Source: Rufibacter tibetensis | GTDB lineage: Bacteria > Bacteroidota > Bacteroidia > Cytophagales > Hymenobacteraceae | DNA length: 64,000 bases | Direction of reading: 5' to 3' | Assembly: GCF_001310085.1 (NCBI RefSeq) | Contig: NZ_CP012643.1 | Coordinates: forward strand, 1,953,001 to 2,017,000 | In this document: one piece after another, positions 8,653 through 18,192 of the stretch | Position numbering within the stretch: the stretch's first letter is position 1 | Layout: each line of letters opens with the position of its first letter | Translations under genes and position numbers: made by a program | The notes under the pieces: model-generated | Databases searched by the model: none | What the model was told of the DNA's origin: nothing | The model's input: the letters and a program-made list of their open reading frames with translations, nothing else

Positions 8653-10566
8653 TCAGGTGGTTTCTGCGGCCAGTACCACTTGCTGCTGGTCTGCCCTGGA
8701 AACCTGCTTGAGGAAGTTCACCAACTCCATGTACTTGGCGGCGGAATGGCGACCTTTGTGCATGGTGAGCTGGCGTACGTAGATAAGTTTGCTGCCTTGC
8801 ATCTGTACCTGTGCCTGGTACTCGCCAAATGCCGAGGCAATTTTCACAGGCTTGGGCATGTTTTCAGCTTTATACCCCGCCGGAATCTCATACTCCACAC
8901 TGTCTACATCATGGAAAGACATAGACCAGACAACATCCTGCTTCCGGCTTTCATCTGTAGCGGGCACGCTGGTCCAGCGGTTCATGAGGTTGGGCGTAAT
9001 GAAGAGACGCTTGCCACTTACTGAGGCCAGCTTAGGCAACTCAAGTTGCAGTTTCTCTTTGACTTCGGGCGCACCTTTCACCTTTTCTAAGGTGTAGTTC
9101 TTGATCTCGAAGGCCGGAATCTGGGTGTTCCGGTAGAGCCACTTGAGTTGTTCTTCCGGAGCATATTGCTGCAGCACTCCTTTTCTGCTTTCGTGCTGAA
9201 TACCGGTAAAGTAGGTCAAGGCCTCTCCTACTCCGGTGCCCTGCGCATTCAACTTTACCTGTACCGCACGCTTCTGAATGTTGTCCATCGCGGCAAACCG
9301 CGGAGTAGACACCAGTTTACCGCCTTCCGGGGTGATCAGCAGGGAGTAACGGTCACCAGTGGAAGAGCCGGTGTACCCGGCATCGGCCATTTGACTGGTG
9401 CATTCCAGCCAGACGGTGTCTTTGGCGGTAGGCACACACACTACTACGTGGTTGAACTGGCTATTCGGGAAATCCTTCAGAACAGGGCGGTTGTCATCAC
9501 CGGCATAAATGAGGGCGTAATGGCTTTTGATACCCGCTGCGTCTAACAAAGCTTTGGTGTAGTTACTTAAGGCCTTGCAGTCTCCATAGCCTTTTCCGTC
9601 TACCATAGAAGCCTCAAATGGCTGCCACCCGCCAATGCCCAGCTGAATAGACACATACCGCGTCTTATTCTGCATGAACTGGTAAATGGCCTTGATCTTC
9701 TCTTCCTGGGTAGGCAGGTCTTTCACCAAGGCCTGGACTTGCTGCTTGGTGGCCTCCGGAATCTGGTCACGGCCTGCGTTTAGCTTGTTCTGCCACTCGC
9801 CAAAAGACTTCCAGGTTTCCAAAGTTCCGGCGTAGCCTTGTACTTCAAAGGCACCCGGCGCCGTGCTGACCATGGGAACCAGTTCGTGAAAAGGCGGGCC
9901 GTACGGTTGCCGCTCAATAGGAGCCAAATCTTTTACTTCCCAGGCGTACACTTGCTGCGAGCCTTCCTGCTTTACGGTTGCTTTTGTGGGCACCAATTGC
10001 TCATGGTACCGCAATGGCATTCCGGCAGGCATAGTTACCTGGAAAGAGGCTTTCTCTACTGCCAGTTTTTCTCCGTCTAAAGGAGCCCAACGGGTGTAGA
10101 ACAGCATGTTGGAAGAGGTGGTCTGGTACTCATACTCCACCGTGTATGGGTAAGATGGCGTAGATAAAGCCGCTACTTTTACCCGGTTGTCTTCATACAG
10201 AGAAAAATCACTGGTGTTGCTGTAATCCTTGATTTCAGAAGTCTTCAGCGTTCCTACTTTCTTGCCCAGCATGTCATAGACTGCACCTTTGATATAGTCT
10301 ACTTTGTTCAGCTTGTCATAGGGGACTACCAACCGGGCGTGTCTCTTCCCTTCTTCATTCAGCACCGTCACCGCTATCTTGATTCTTTCAGTAGCAGATT
10401 TTGGAGAATTGACGGTAAACGTAGTTTCCTCCGTGCGGATCACCGCATTAGCACCCTTAGACAAGGCCGGGTTAATGGTGAGCGCAAGGTACGTGGGCAT
10501 GTCTCCGGCCCAAGAGGTGGCACTCACCAATAAGGAGAGCAGAAGTACTGTCAGTCGTTTTTGCAT
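8653..10566 (-). CDS. DUF3857 domain-containing transglutaminase-like protein, intact active site (paralogue 2)
   Basis: 637 residues, with signal peptide MQKRLTVLLLSLLVSATSWA. DUF3857 occupies about 40-250 and the transglutaminase core about 280-400. The catalytic set is present: the Cys in YGDCKALS, the His in FNHVVV, and an acidic residue in WLECTSQ. The preceding GGWQPF motif is standard in this subfamily. It should be an exported cysteine amidase/transglutaminase-type enzyme with unknown substrate. It lies 29 bp after the 10596-12629 gene and 86 bp before the 6545-8566 gene in the direction of transcription, so these form one leftward unit in which only this member keeps the catalytic residues. 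Confidence 0.88.
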   Translation of the reverse strand: MQKRLTVLLLSLLVSATSWAGDMPTYLALTINPALSKGANAVIRTEETTFTVNSPKSATERIKIAVTVLNEEGKRHARLVVPYDKLNKVDYIKGAVYDMLGKKVGTLKTSEIKDYSNTSDFSLYEDNRVKVAALSTPSYPYTVEYEYQTTSSNMLFYTRWAPLDGEKLAVEKASFQVTMPAGMPLRYHEQLVPTKATVKQEGSQQVYAWEVKDLAPIERQPYGPPFHELVPMVSTAPGAFEVQGYAGTLETWKSFGEWQNKLNAGRDQIPEATKQQVQALVKDLPTQEEKIKAIYQFMQNKTRYVSIQLGIGGWQPFEASMVDGKGYGDCKALSNYTKALLDAAGIKSHYALIYAGDDNRPVLKDFPNSQFNHVVVCVPTAKDTVWLECTSQMADAGYTGSSTGDRYSLLITPEGGKLVSTPRFAAMDNIQKRAVQVKLNAQGTGVGEALTYFTGIQHESRKGVLQQYAPEEQLKWLYRNTQIPAFEIKNYTLEKVKGAPEVKEKLQLELPKLASVSGKRLFITPNLMNRWTSVPATDESRKQDVVWSMSFHDVDSVEYEIPAGYKAENMPKPVKIASAFGEYQAQVQMQGSKLIYVRQLTMHKGRHSAAKYMELVNFLKQVSRADQQQVVLAAETT

Positions 10567-10595
10567 GGATTTAAGAAAATAAGCCTGAAAACAGA

Positions 10596-12629
10596 TTATC
10601 CTTTTTTCTTTAACACAATCTGTTCTGCGTGCTTGGCTACCATCTGGGTGTAGAACTGCTTCAGGTACTCGTATTCTTCGGCGTAGAAAACGGGCTTGGA
10701 GATAGTCACTTTGCTCATGATCTGAATTCTGTTTCCAGTTGCCTGAAGCATGTAGGTAAATCTTCCGCCGTTTTCGGGCAATGCCACAACCACGTTTTTA
10801 GGCATCTCCTCTACCGCATACCCGTCTGGAATGGTGAAATTGCAGATGTACACCTCTTCTGTAGGATGCCCGAAGTCTACCGGGTATTTCCGGTTATTGT
10901 TCTTGAACGGATTGTCTTGCTCCCCTTTCAGGAGCATAGGGTTTAGGTAGATGATGTCTTTGGTCTGGTCATCTCCTACGCTGGCTACCTCATACTGCAA
11001 GCCCAATGGCTTGTGCACTTCTTTCAGGTTCTGCAGCACGGGCGCTTTCCGCTCATATTGATTCTGGTTGCTGACGATTTTCTCCAGGAATTTGGCTTCT
11101 CCTGCTTCCTGTACACTGTGGCGCAGGTTAACCGCCCAAAGGCCACTTCTGGACTCAGTCACTTTCCCGTTCAGAATTCCGGTAGGCAACACTTTTATTT
11201 CTGCGTTCACTAACTCAGTTGTTCTGTCTGCTGCCTGCAATGGCACCCATTGACTCCCGGCTTTTGTAAGCAACCTACCATCGCCGTTCAGGCATCGTTT
11301 TGGCAATGCGCCTAATGGCATGAATGGGTCTGTGGCATCTATCAAAATGGTTCTGTCACCTACTTTAGCCGAAGCAATTACATAGTTGAATTTGCTCAGA
11401 ACTGGTGAATGCGGGGCGCGGCCGTTGTCGCGGGTGCTTAACACCACTGGGTTTGCTTCAAAACCGGCATCACGCAACATGGCTACCAGCATCAGGTTGA
11501 TGTCTGCTGCGTTCCCGGTTTTGGTGTCAAAAGCTTTGCGCAGGGTGCTGGTGACATATTTGCCGCCGTTTCCATTCCATTTTACTGATTTCTTCACGAA
11601 TTCATAGATGGTGTTCAGGCGGGCCAAGGTATCCGTAGCAGCAGGCAGGGCAGCAACTTCGCTTTTGAAAAAGCCCGTACGGTTCAACTGCAACCCGAAA
11701 CGCTCTTCTTTCATTAATTCTTCTGAAAAGCTATCCCAGTTACCAGCGTATCTTTTAGGGATTTCACCCGGAAACCGCTCCCACTCCAACTCAAACTCTA
11801 TTTTTGAAATGTAATCACTAACAGTGGTAATGTAGCTTTCTGAGGTAATGGCTGGCACGTCTTTCATCACCCAGCGGTGGTTGACGGTTGTAGCGCTGAT
11901 TGTCTCTGAACCTCCAGATGAGCGTCCGCCGCCAATACCTGGTTCAATGGAGCTGCTCCACCGCACGGTGAAGGTTGTGCTTCCAGGCAAGGATTCACTA
12001 ATCACAAACGGCTCATATCCCTGTTGCACCTGCTTGTATTCAAAATATTGCGGAATAGAGGCCCTGTACTCACTGTACACCACCGGAATAGAAGACTGGA
12101 AAGCCCAGTCGCGCAGGTTGAAGATGAAATCTGAGGTTACTGTGTAGGAGACCTCCAGCACTGAGCCCTCTTTTACAGCCGGCAAAGTGAATTTTTTATT
12201 AAACCAGTTCGCTGATTCCTTTTCGTCAAAAACGGCTTTGTCTTCCATTTTGACTTTCACCACTTTGCCGCCCTCCATGTTGTAGGTAACGCCTTTGATG
12301 TTGACCACCTGCTCTTTGCTGCTGTTGCGCTGGTAATAAGGCACCACCACGTTTGCCCAGTCATAGCCGGTTTTCTTTAAGATTTTGATGCGCTGAATAC
12401 GCTCAAAATTCACTTTGAAGCCTTGGTTGTAGGTAAAATAAGAACGGCCGTAATCTGCCAGAATCACCGCGGCGGCACTGGTGTCTTTGGCATAAACCTG
12501 CATTTTGATTTCCTCTTCTGTCACCTTCCCGAATTTGACGGGGGTTTCCTGGCCGTAAGCCAGAGAATAGAACAGAAGGAATGTCACCGTCAATAATGAC
12601 CGTGTGTTAATAAGGGTAGAGTTGGGCAT
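10596..12629 (-). CDS. DUF3857 / transglutaminase-like protein, degenerate active site (paralogue 3)
   Basis: 677 residues, with signal peptide ending near SLAYGQ. DUF3857 is at about 60-260 and the transglutaminase-like core at about 320-440. The catalytic Cys position lies in GNAADINLML and the His position in FNYVIA, so both catalytic residues are lost; IDATD keeps the acidic residue. The C-terminus MVAKHAEQIVLKKKG matches paralogues 1 and 4 almost exactly. It is the first gene of the leftward group (12629 to 6545) and is preceded by almost 600 bp without a gene, where its promoter must lie. Confidence 0.85.
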   Translation of the reverse strand: MPNSTLINTRSLLTVTFLLFYSLAYGQETPVKFGKVTEEEIKMQVYAKDTSAAAVILADYGRSYFTYNQGFKVNFERIQRIKILKKTGYDWANVVVPYYQRNSSKEQVVNIKGVTYNMEGGKVVKVKMEDKAVFDEKESANWFNKKFTLPAVKEGSVLEVSYTVTSDFIFNLRDWAFQSSIPVVYSEYRASIPQYFEYKQVQQGYEPFVISESLPGSTTFTVRWSSSIEPGIGGGRSSGGSETISATTVNHRWVMKDVPAITSESYITTVSDYISKIEFELEWERFPGEIPKRYAGNWDSFSEELMKEERFGLQLNRTGFFKSEVAALPAATDTLARLNTIYEFVKKSVKWNGNGGKYVTSTLRKAFDTKTGNAADINLMLVAMLRDAGFEANPVVLSTRDNGRAPHSPVLSKFNYVIASAKVGDRTILIDATDPFMPLGALPKRCLNGDGRLLTKAGSQWVPLQAADRTTELVNAEIKVLPTGILNGKVTESRSGLWAVNLRHSVQEAGEAKFLEKIVSNQNQYERKAPVLQNLKEVHKPLGLQYEVASVGDDQTKDIIYLNPMLLKGEQDNPFKNNNRKYPVDFGHPTEEVYICNFTIPDGYAVEEMPKNVVVALPENGGRFTYMLQATGNRIQIMSKVTISKPVFYAEEYEYLKQFYTQMVAKHAEQIVLKKKG

Positions 12630-13217
12630 AGAGCGGGAGTTTTTAATAGATGATATAGATGTATAGTATTTGTGTTCTTTAGATATAGTTTTCTTTCCTG
12701 GCTAGTAGAAACAGCACTTCCCTGTATATGTATATTACAACCAATACCCCACTCCATTAAGAGGACAATAGATAGACCACCTTACTCATCCTGAGGGCAA
12801 CAATGATGCAAAAACAAGGCAGGTTCTTTTTATTCTCTGCAGATTCAACTTCTCTTATTTACAAAAACAGTATAGATTATTCTTTCATAAATTCCATCAC
12901 AATATGTAACTATTCCGGCTACAAAACGTTATTCGTATCAAAAATTTTAAAAAATTTTCTAAGCCCACCTCCTTAGCACCAATAATTTTAATTATTCCAA
13001 CAATTACTTCTATTCTGCTTCTACTTTGGGAGGGTGTTAGGAGGGTGAAATAGGATAGGCAACAGCCTCGTTACCACTGATGTAAACCTTACATTTATTA
13101 AATTGAAACACACAGGTGTACGTCCGCCTTTTTTCAAACAAATAAAGAGAAGAGCCCTGGCGTATTCTGATTTCCTGAAGGCGATGAACGCTACTTCATT
13201 TCTTCGTCTAAAGTGAT
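12630..13217 (-). other. Intergenic region without a supported gene
   Basis: AT-rich, no credible coding frame on either strand. It must hold the promoter of the leftward DUF3857 group, but I see no -33/-7 pair with good spacing. Confidence 0.5.
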
Positions 13218-14501
13218 TTATTCCACTGCCTGAGGAGCATAGTCCAGCGGGAGCATCTCGGCTAGCTTCTCAAAAGCCCAGTAACCCTCCACCACATGCG
13301 AGTAAGGGTTCAGGATCATTCCATTGGGCTCAATAAAGGTATACGGCTCCAGCAGGGTAAGCAGGGAGGTTTGGTAGGTAGGAGTGCGGCGTTTAGCGAA
13401 AGCGCTTTGGTTTATGTAATTCAGCTCTTCCTTTTCTTTGGTGTATACTACATTCAAGTAGTCTAAAAATTGAAGCCGGTGCCGGTCACCGGTGGGTTCA
13501 AGCACCACCATCTGGTCGTACGGGATCGGATCTTTGTGTAGAAACGCTACTGTCTTATCTACCCTGGACATGCGCATCCAATACGTGAGGCTATCTTCAT
13601 TGCCATTAGAAGAAGGAGTAATGACCATCTGGTTACCCATCTGACTTCTGGCTCTTTTCAACCCAGCCTGTATCTCTTCCTCGGGGGGGCGACTGGGGTT
13701 AGGCAGCCGCTGCAATCTTCTCACATTGAATCCCTCGGCCTCTAGGGTATTGTGGTACAAGGCGCGCGTAAAATGCATCATAGACCCATGATAGGCTTTC
13801 AGCCGCGCCGCCGCCCAGCGTTTTTGTTGTGCTTTGCCCCGGGGTTTTAGTTCTTCAAACCTGGGGTGCCCGGCATGGAAGATCTGCCCATTTTTGAAAT
13901 CGGCCTTGAACTCTTCCAGCACAAAATGCAGTCGATAGCCTAAGGCTTTGCTTTCAATAATCAATGGTTTAGCAGCCTCCGCAGTCAAGACCCGCTCCTG
14001 AGGATCAAAGTGGAAATACAGCACATCTGCATTGATGATTTCGGTTTGGGCCGCATTGGCAGATTGTCCAATAAAATGCTTCAGGAAGACGCCGTAGTTA
14101 TACCGCCAGTTCGTATCTGGTCGTACCACTACCTCTTGCAGCGCATTCGCCTTAGGCATCACCTCAAATCTAAAAGTAAGCTGCTGCCCGGCCTGCAGCG
14201 TAAACTTATGCGAAAGCGTTTCATACCCCAGAAAAGAAACTACCAACTCATGGCTTCCGGCGGGCAATGAAGTCAGTTTGAAAGTGCCGTTCTCCGCAGA
14301 GTTGGTGCCATACGTAGTTTGGGCGATGAAGACAGTGGCAAATCCCAATGGCTGCTTGGTTTGGGCATCTATTACGGTGCCAGACACACTTCCGTACCTA
14401 CCGCTCTGCCCCAGTGCGCTTCTGCTTGGGCAAAACCAAAGCAGCAACAGAATCATAAAAAAGAGCGGCAGGCGGAAAGATGTAAAAGCAGGGAGGAACA
14501 T
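13218..14501 (-). CDS. Carboxypeptidase-like regulatory domain-containing protein
   Basis: 427 residues with an N-terminal signal peptide (about 1-32), followed directly by a CarboxypepD_reg-like beta-sandwich (about 35-125). Its motif series GSVSGTVIDAQTKQPLGFAT, LPAGSHELVVSFLGYET is what precedes the plug in TonB-dependent receptors. Instead of a receptor barrel, the remaining 300 residues form a soluble domain of the Bacteroidota 'carboxypeptidase-like regulatory domain' family. Function is unknown, probably cell-envelope. It sits between DUF3857 paralogues 3 and 4, on the same strand, with large gaps on both sides. Confidence 0.8.
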   Translation of the reverse strand: MFLPAFTSFRLPLFFMILLLLWFCPSRSALGQSGRYGSVSGTVIDAQTKQPLGFATVFIAQTTYGTNSAENGTFKLTSLPAGSHELVVSFLGYETLSHKFTLQAGQQLTFRFEVMPKANALQEVVVRPDTNWRYNYGVFLKHFIGQSANAAQTEIINADVLYFHFDPQERVLTAEAAKPLIIESKALGYRLHFVLEEFKADFKNGQIFHAGHPRFEELKPRGKAQQKRWAAARLKAYHGSMMHFTRALYHNTLEAEGFNVRRLQRLPNPSRPPEEEIQAGLKRARSQMGNQMVITPSSNGNEDSLTYWMRMSRVDKTVAFLHKDPIPYDQMVVLEPTGDRHRLQFLDYLNVVYTKEKEELNYINQSAFAKRRTPTYQTSLLTLLEPYTFIEPNGMILNPYSHVVEGYWAFEKLAEMLPLDYAPQAVE

Positions 14502-14696
14502 AGGAGTGTCTTATCTGGGGAAAGATACACATCTGCCTTACATTCTTCTGAGGAAGGCACCCGATTTTAACATCCTTCAACTAAAACAGCCTAGAAACAG
14601 AAAGCAGCCACAACACCTTTAGATGATTAAATGTCCAACCTTGCAACAGGGATGATTATAAGGATAGCAGATGGAAGAAAGGTGGGGTCCGCAGGT

Positions 14697-16667
14697 TTAC
14701 ACTTTCTTTTTCAGCACAATCTGCTCGGCATGTTTCGCGATGATCTGGTTGTAAAACTCTTTCAAAAGAGCATACTCCTGGGCAAGAAAAATTGGCTTGG
14801 CTATATTGAGCTTGCTTGTTACTTTAATTTTGTTTTCTGCGACCTCTAGAGCATACGTAAAGCTTCCTCCGTTTTCAGGCAAAGAAACAAGTATGTTTTT
14901 AGGCAGTTCTTCTACCACATAGCCCTCTGGTAAGGTGAACGAACACATATACACCTCTTCTAAAGGGTAGCCGAAGTCTACAGGGTACTTTCTTGTGCTA
15001 AGTTTGAAAGGGTTCTCCACCTGGGCTTTGAACAGCATAGGCTGCAGGTAAATGATTCCATTCTCGTCAAAGCTGCCTTCACTTACAATGTCATACTCCA
15101 GGTTAAGTGGTTTCTTGTAGTCCGCTAGGTTCTGGATAGCCAGCTTTTCCCGCTGGACTTTTTGGACCGGACCAGGCTGGGCGTTCAAACCCTTTGCCTC
15201 ACCCGCTGCCTGAATAGCTTTGCGCAAGTCCACCCCATAATACCCCTTGAATGATTCCTTACCCTTCCCACTCAATACTCCGTCAGGTTGGACCTGAACA
15301 TCGGCGGTCAGAAAACTCATCGTTTTTTCGCTTGATTGCAACGGCACCCAGATAGTCCCCGGTTTACTTACCATCCACCCTTCTTCATTTAAGCACCGGT
15401 CCGGCAGCATCCCAAATGGCAGTACGGGCTCGGTAGCGTCCAGCAGAAACTTTCTGGCGCCAATCTCCAGGTAGCCTACCACATAGTTGAACTTCTCTGG
15501 AATTGGGGAATGCCGGGGAACCATGCCGTGATCACGGGTGCTGAGCAAAACCGGCTGAACCGGAAGGCCTGTGCTTTTCAAAATAGCCATCAGCAAGAGG
15601 TTGATGTCTGCCACATTCCCGGTCTTTGAAGCCAGTGTTTTCCGGAAACTCTGCGTAGCCAATACCCCATCATAGCCGTTCCATTTCACATTGTTTTTTA
15701 CAAACTCCTGAACGGCCGCTATCCGATCCACTGGGTCACGAATGTCTTTGAATTTAAGTATCTCGGGCTGGTAAAAATCTGCCGTCTCCAGCATTCTGCC
15801 AAAGGACTCTTCTTCCAGCAGCGCCTGCACAAAACCGTTCCAGGTAAGGGATAGCCGTTCAGCATACTCACCAGGCAATCTGATAGACATCATCTGGAAC
15901 TCAATCCGGGTAACATAATCTTCAATGGTGGTGGTATGGGCCTCTTGCGTAATGGCAGGAGCGTCTTTTAGTACCCATCTATATTCTTTGGTTTTCGTTT
16001 TACCTGAAGGCAGAACGCCAGCCTTTACTTCATTGATTAAAAGAGGTTCAAACCCTAGCACATAAGGCCGATAGTTATAATACTCCGGTATGTGGGCTCT
16101 AAACTCGCTGTGCGCAACGGGTATAGCACTCTGAAAACTCCACTCCGTGAGGTTAGAAATGAATTCAGATGCAATGGAATAGGTAATATCTAGCACGGCA
16201 CCTTCTTTGGCCGCAGGCATGGCAAACTTCTTCACGTGCAATGCTCCGTTTTTTTTTAAATCAAAGATAGCATCAGGGCCCAATGGCACTTTTACCACCT
16301 GCCCTTTTTCCCAATTGTAAGTAGTACCGGCAATGCTGGAGACCTCCTCTTTTGAGGAAGCACTTTTATGGTAGTATGGAATTTCTACGTTGGCCCATTC
16401 CAAGCCTCCTTTTTCTAGGATTTTGATTCGGGTCACCCGCTCCAGGGTAAACTTTTGGCTCAGCGGATTGGGAAAGTGCAAATAGCCATAATCTGCTAAG
16501 ATGACGACTGCCGCACTGGTGTCTTTGGGGTATAGCCTCATTTTCACCTCTTCTTCAGAAACCACCCCGTATTTTACCGGCGGTTCCTGCGCGAATGACA
16601 CAAGAGAAGCTAAAAAGAAAAGTAATAACAATGCCCACCGGAAAGACGAGGGGGAGACAAGGCACAT
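14697..16667 (-). CDS. DUF3857 / transglutaminase-like protein, degenerate active site (paralogue 4)
   Basis: 656 residues from the ATG at 16667, which begins a signal peptide (MCLVSPSSFRWALLL, ending near SFAQ). The longer frame to 16766 adds an implausible Cys/Arg-rich leader. The architecture is as in paralogues 1 and 3. The catalytic positions read GNVADINLLL and FNYVVG, so Cys and His are absent, and LDATE is kept. The C-terminus IIAKHAEQIVLKKKV is shared with the other degenerate copies. It is monocistronic by position, with 195 bp to the gene at 14501. Confidence 0.85.
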   Translation of the reverse strand: MCLVSPSSFRWALLLLFFLASLVSFAQEPPVKYGVVSEEEVKMRLYPKDTSAAVVILADYGYLHFPNPLSQKFTLERVTRIKILEKGGLEWANVEIPYYHKSASSKEEVSSIAGTTYNWEKGQVVKVPLGPDAIFDLKKNGALHVKKFAMPAAKEGAVLDITYSIASEFISNLTEWSFQSAIPVAHSEFRAHIPEYYNYRPYVLGFEPLLINEVKAGVLPSGKTKTKEYRWVLKDAPAITQEAHTTTIEDYVTRIEFQMMSIRLPGEYAERLSLTWNGFVQALLEEESFGRMLETADFYQPEILKFKDIRDPVDRIAAVQEFVKNNVKWNGYDGVLATQSFRKTLASKTGNVADINLLLMAILKSTGLPVQPVLLSTRDHGMVPRHSPIPEKFNYVVGYLEIGARKFLLDATEPVLPFGMLPDRCLNEEGWMVSKPGTIWVPLQSSEKTMSFLTADVQVQPDGVLSGKGKESFKGYYGVDLRKAIQAAGEAKGLNAQPGPVQKVQREKLAIQNLADYKKPLNLEYDIVSEGSFDENGIIYLQPMLFKAQVENPFKLSTRKYPVDFGYPLEEVYMCSFTLPEGYVVEELPKNILVSLPENGGSFTYALEVAENKIKVTSKLNIAKPIFLAQEYALLKEFYNQIIAKHAEQIVLKKKV

Positions 16668-16833
16668 AGAATTATTTTGAGAAGTGAGGAAAGCGCCTCC
16701 CAAATTACAGATTTTTTTGAATCTTCCTCTATCTCCGCTAAAACAACACTTCAGAACATGCCGCACATGTTGTTGTAAATGGAATGGCCTGCTTCTTAGC
16801 GCACCTGTTTTTGGCTTATTTTGCTGAAATTGC

Positions 16834-18192
16834 CTAAAAACGAAGCGTGAAGGTGGTGCCCTCTCCTAACTCTGAACTGACCGTTAACGAGCCTTTGTGC
16901 AACCGCATGATTTGCCGCGATAAACTCAAGCCAATACCGGTGCCGGTAGGTTTGGTGGTATAGAAAGGCAGGAAAATCTGCTCCAGGGCTTCCTCGGCAA
17001 TCCCGCTTCCGTTGTCAGAGACCTGGATGACTACCCGGCTATCCTGGTCTGGGAAAGCATCTATCTGGAGGTTCTTGATAGGTTGGTCTGCCAGGGCATG
17101 GATGGCGTTCCGGATGAGGTTGATGAGTACCTGCTCCAGCAGTTCACGATCGGCAAGGACTTGCAGATCTGCGGAAGGGCAGTTGACCACAAGTTGGACG
17201 TGCTCATGGGTGAGTTCTTCCTGGAAAAGCGTTTGCAATTCTCTCAGCATCTGGGCCACTGGGAAGAACTGCTTTTTAGGAACGGGCACCCGTGCCAAAC
17301 TCCGGAAATCCTGCACAAAGCGCACCAAGCCATGGCTGCGACGTTCAATGGTTTGCAGCGCCATGCCCATGTCTTCGGTTTCCTCGCGCTGCAGCAAAAT
17401 CTGCTCGCTGGGTTGTGCTTCTAAGACATCTTGGATATCAGCGGCCACGCTGCCCGCCAAGGAAGAAATAGGCGTCACCGAGTTCATGATTTCATGGGTG
17501 AGCACCCTAATCAGGTTCTGCCAGGCTTCCATCTCTTTTTCTTCCAATTCCCGCTGAATGTTCTGAATAGAGGCCAACCTAAAATCTTCGCCGCGCATGA
17601 CCAGATCAACCACAAACAAAGACACCGGCACGCGCTCTTTGCCGCGTTTAAGCTGCAGCACTTTGCTTTGGCCGGCGGGTAATTGCAGTAGTTGCTCCAT
17701 TAACTGAGGAGCCTCTGCTTTGAGGTGTTCCACGTGGGTGAGGTACGGCACCTGCAACAACCGCTTGGCCGCATTGTTAATGAGCTGGATCTCACCCGTT
17801 TTCTTAAATGTGATGATGCCAATACCAATGTGCTGCACCACCGTCTGGAAATACTGGGTAGTGGCTTCTTTCTCAGAGCGGATGTCGCGGAATTTCCGGA
17901 TGACCTCATTGTAGCGCTGGTAGAGCTCGTCAAAGACTTTCCCTTCACCGCGCGAGGAGAAAACCTCAGAAAAGTCATCGTACTTGATGGTGTTCAGGAA
18001 TTTGATGAGCCGCTCGGTGGTATTTTCTATAAAAAGGATGAGCCCCACCGTTTGCACCACAATCAAAACGCCAATGGCCACTTGCGTGGCTACCAGAGAA
18101 GATCTGAAATCTACCTTGAAAAACAGGAACACCGACGCCACCAGCAGCAGCACCCGTACCACTACCTGATACCGGAAATTCTTAAAGCCCAT
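16834..18192 (-). CDS. NtrB/NtrY-like sensor histidine kinase
   Basis: 452 residues from the ATG at 18192, overlapping the regulator's stop by 11 bp; a further-upstream start would lie inside the regulator gene. Two membrane helices (about 8-28 and 32-56) are followed by a PAS-like segment (about 110-210), the phospho-acceptor box LTHEIMNSVTPISSLAG (about 240), and an HATPase domain with NLIRNAIHAL, DNGSGI and the G2 box GTGIGLSLSRQI. It is membrane-bound with little periplasmic sequence, so the signal is probably sensed in the membrane or cytoplasm. It is translationally coupled to the sigma-54 response regulator upstream, its evident partner. Confidence 0.9.
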   Translation of the reverse strand: MGFKNFRYQVVVRVLLLVASVFLFFKVDFRSSLVATQVAIGVLIVVQTVGLILFIENTTERLIKFLNTIKYDDFSEVFSSRGEGKVFDELYQRYNEVIRKFRDIRSEKEATTQYFQTVVQHIGIGIITFKKTGEIQLINNAAKRLLQVPYLTHVEHLKAEAPQLMEQLLQLPAGQSKVLQLKRGKERVPVSLFVVDLVMRGEDFRLASIQNIQRELEEKEMEAWQNLIRVLTHEIMNSVTPISSLAGSVAADIQDVLEAQPSEQILLQREETEDMGMALQTIERRSHGLVRFVQDFRSLARVPVPKKQFFPVAQMLRELQTLFQEELTHEHVQLVVNCPSADLQVLADRELLEQVLINLIRNAIHALADQPIKNLQIDAFPDQDSRVVIQVSDNGSGIAEEALEQIFLPFYTTKPTGTGIGLSLSRQIMRLHKGSLTVSSELGEGTTFTLRF

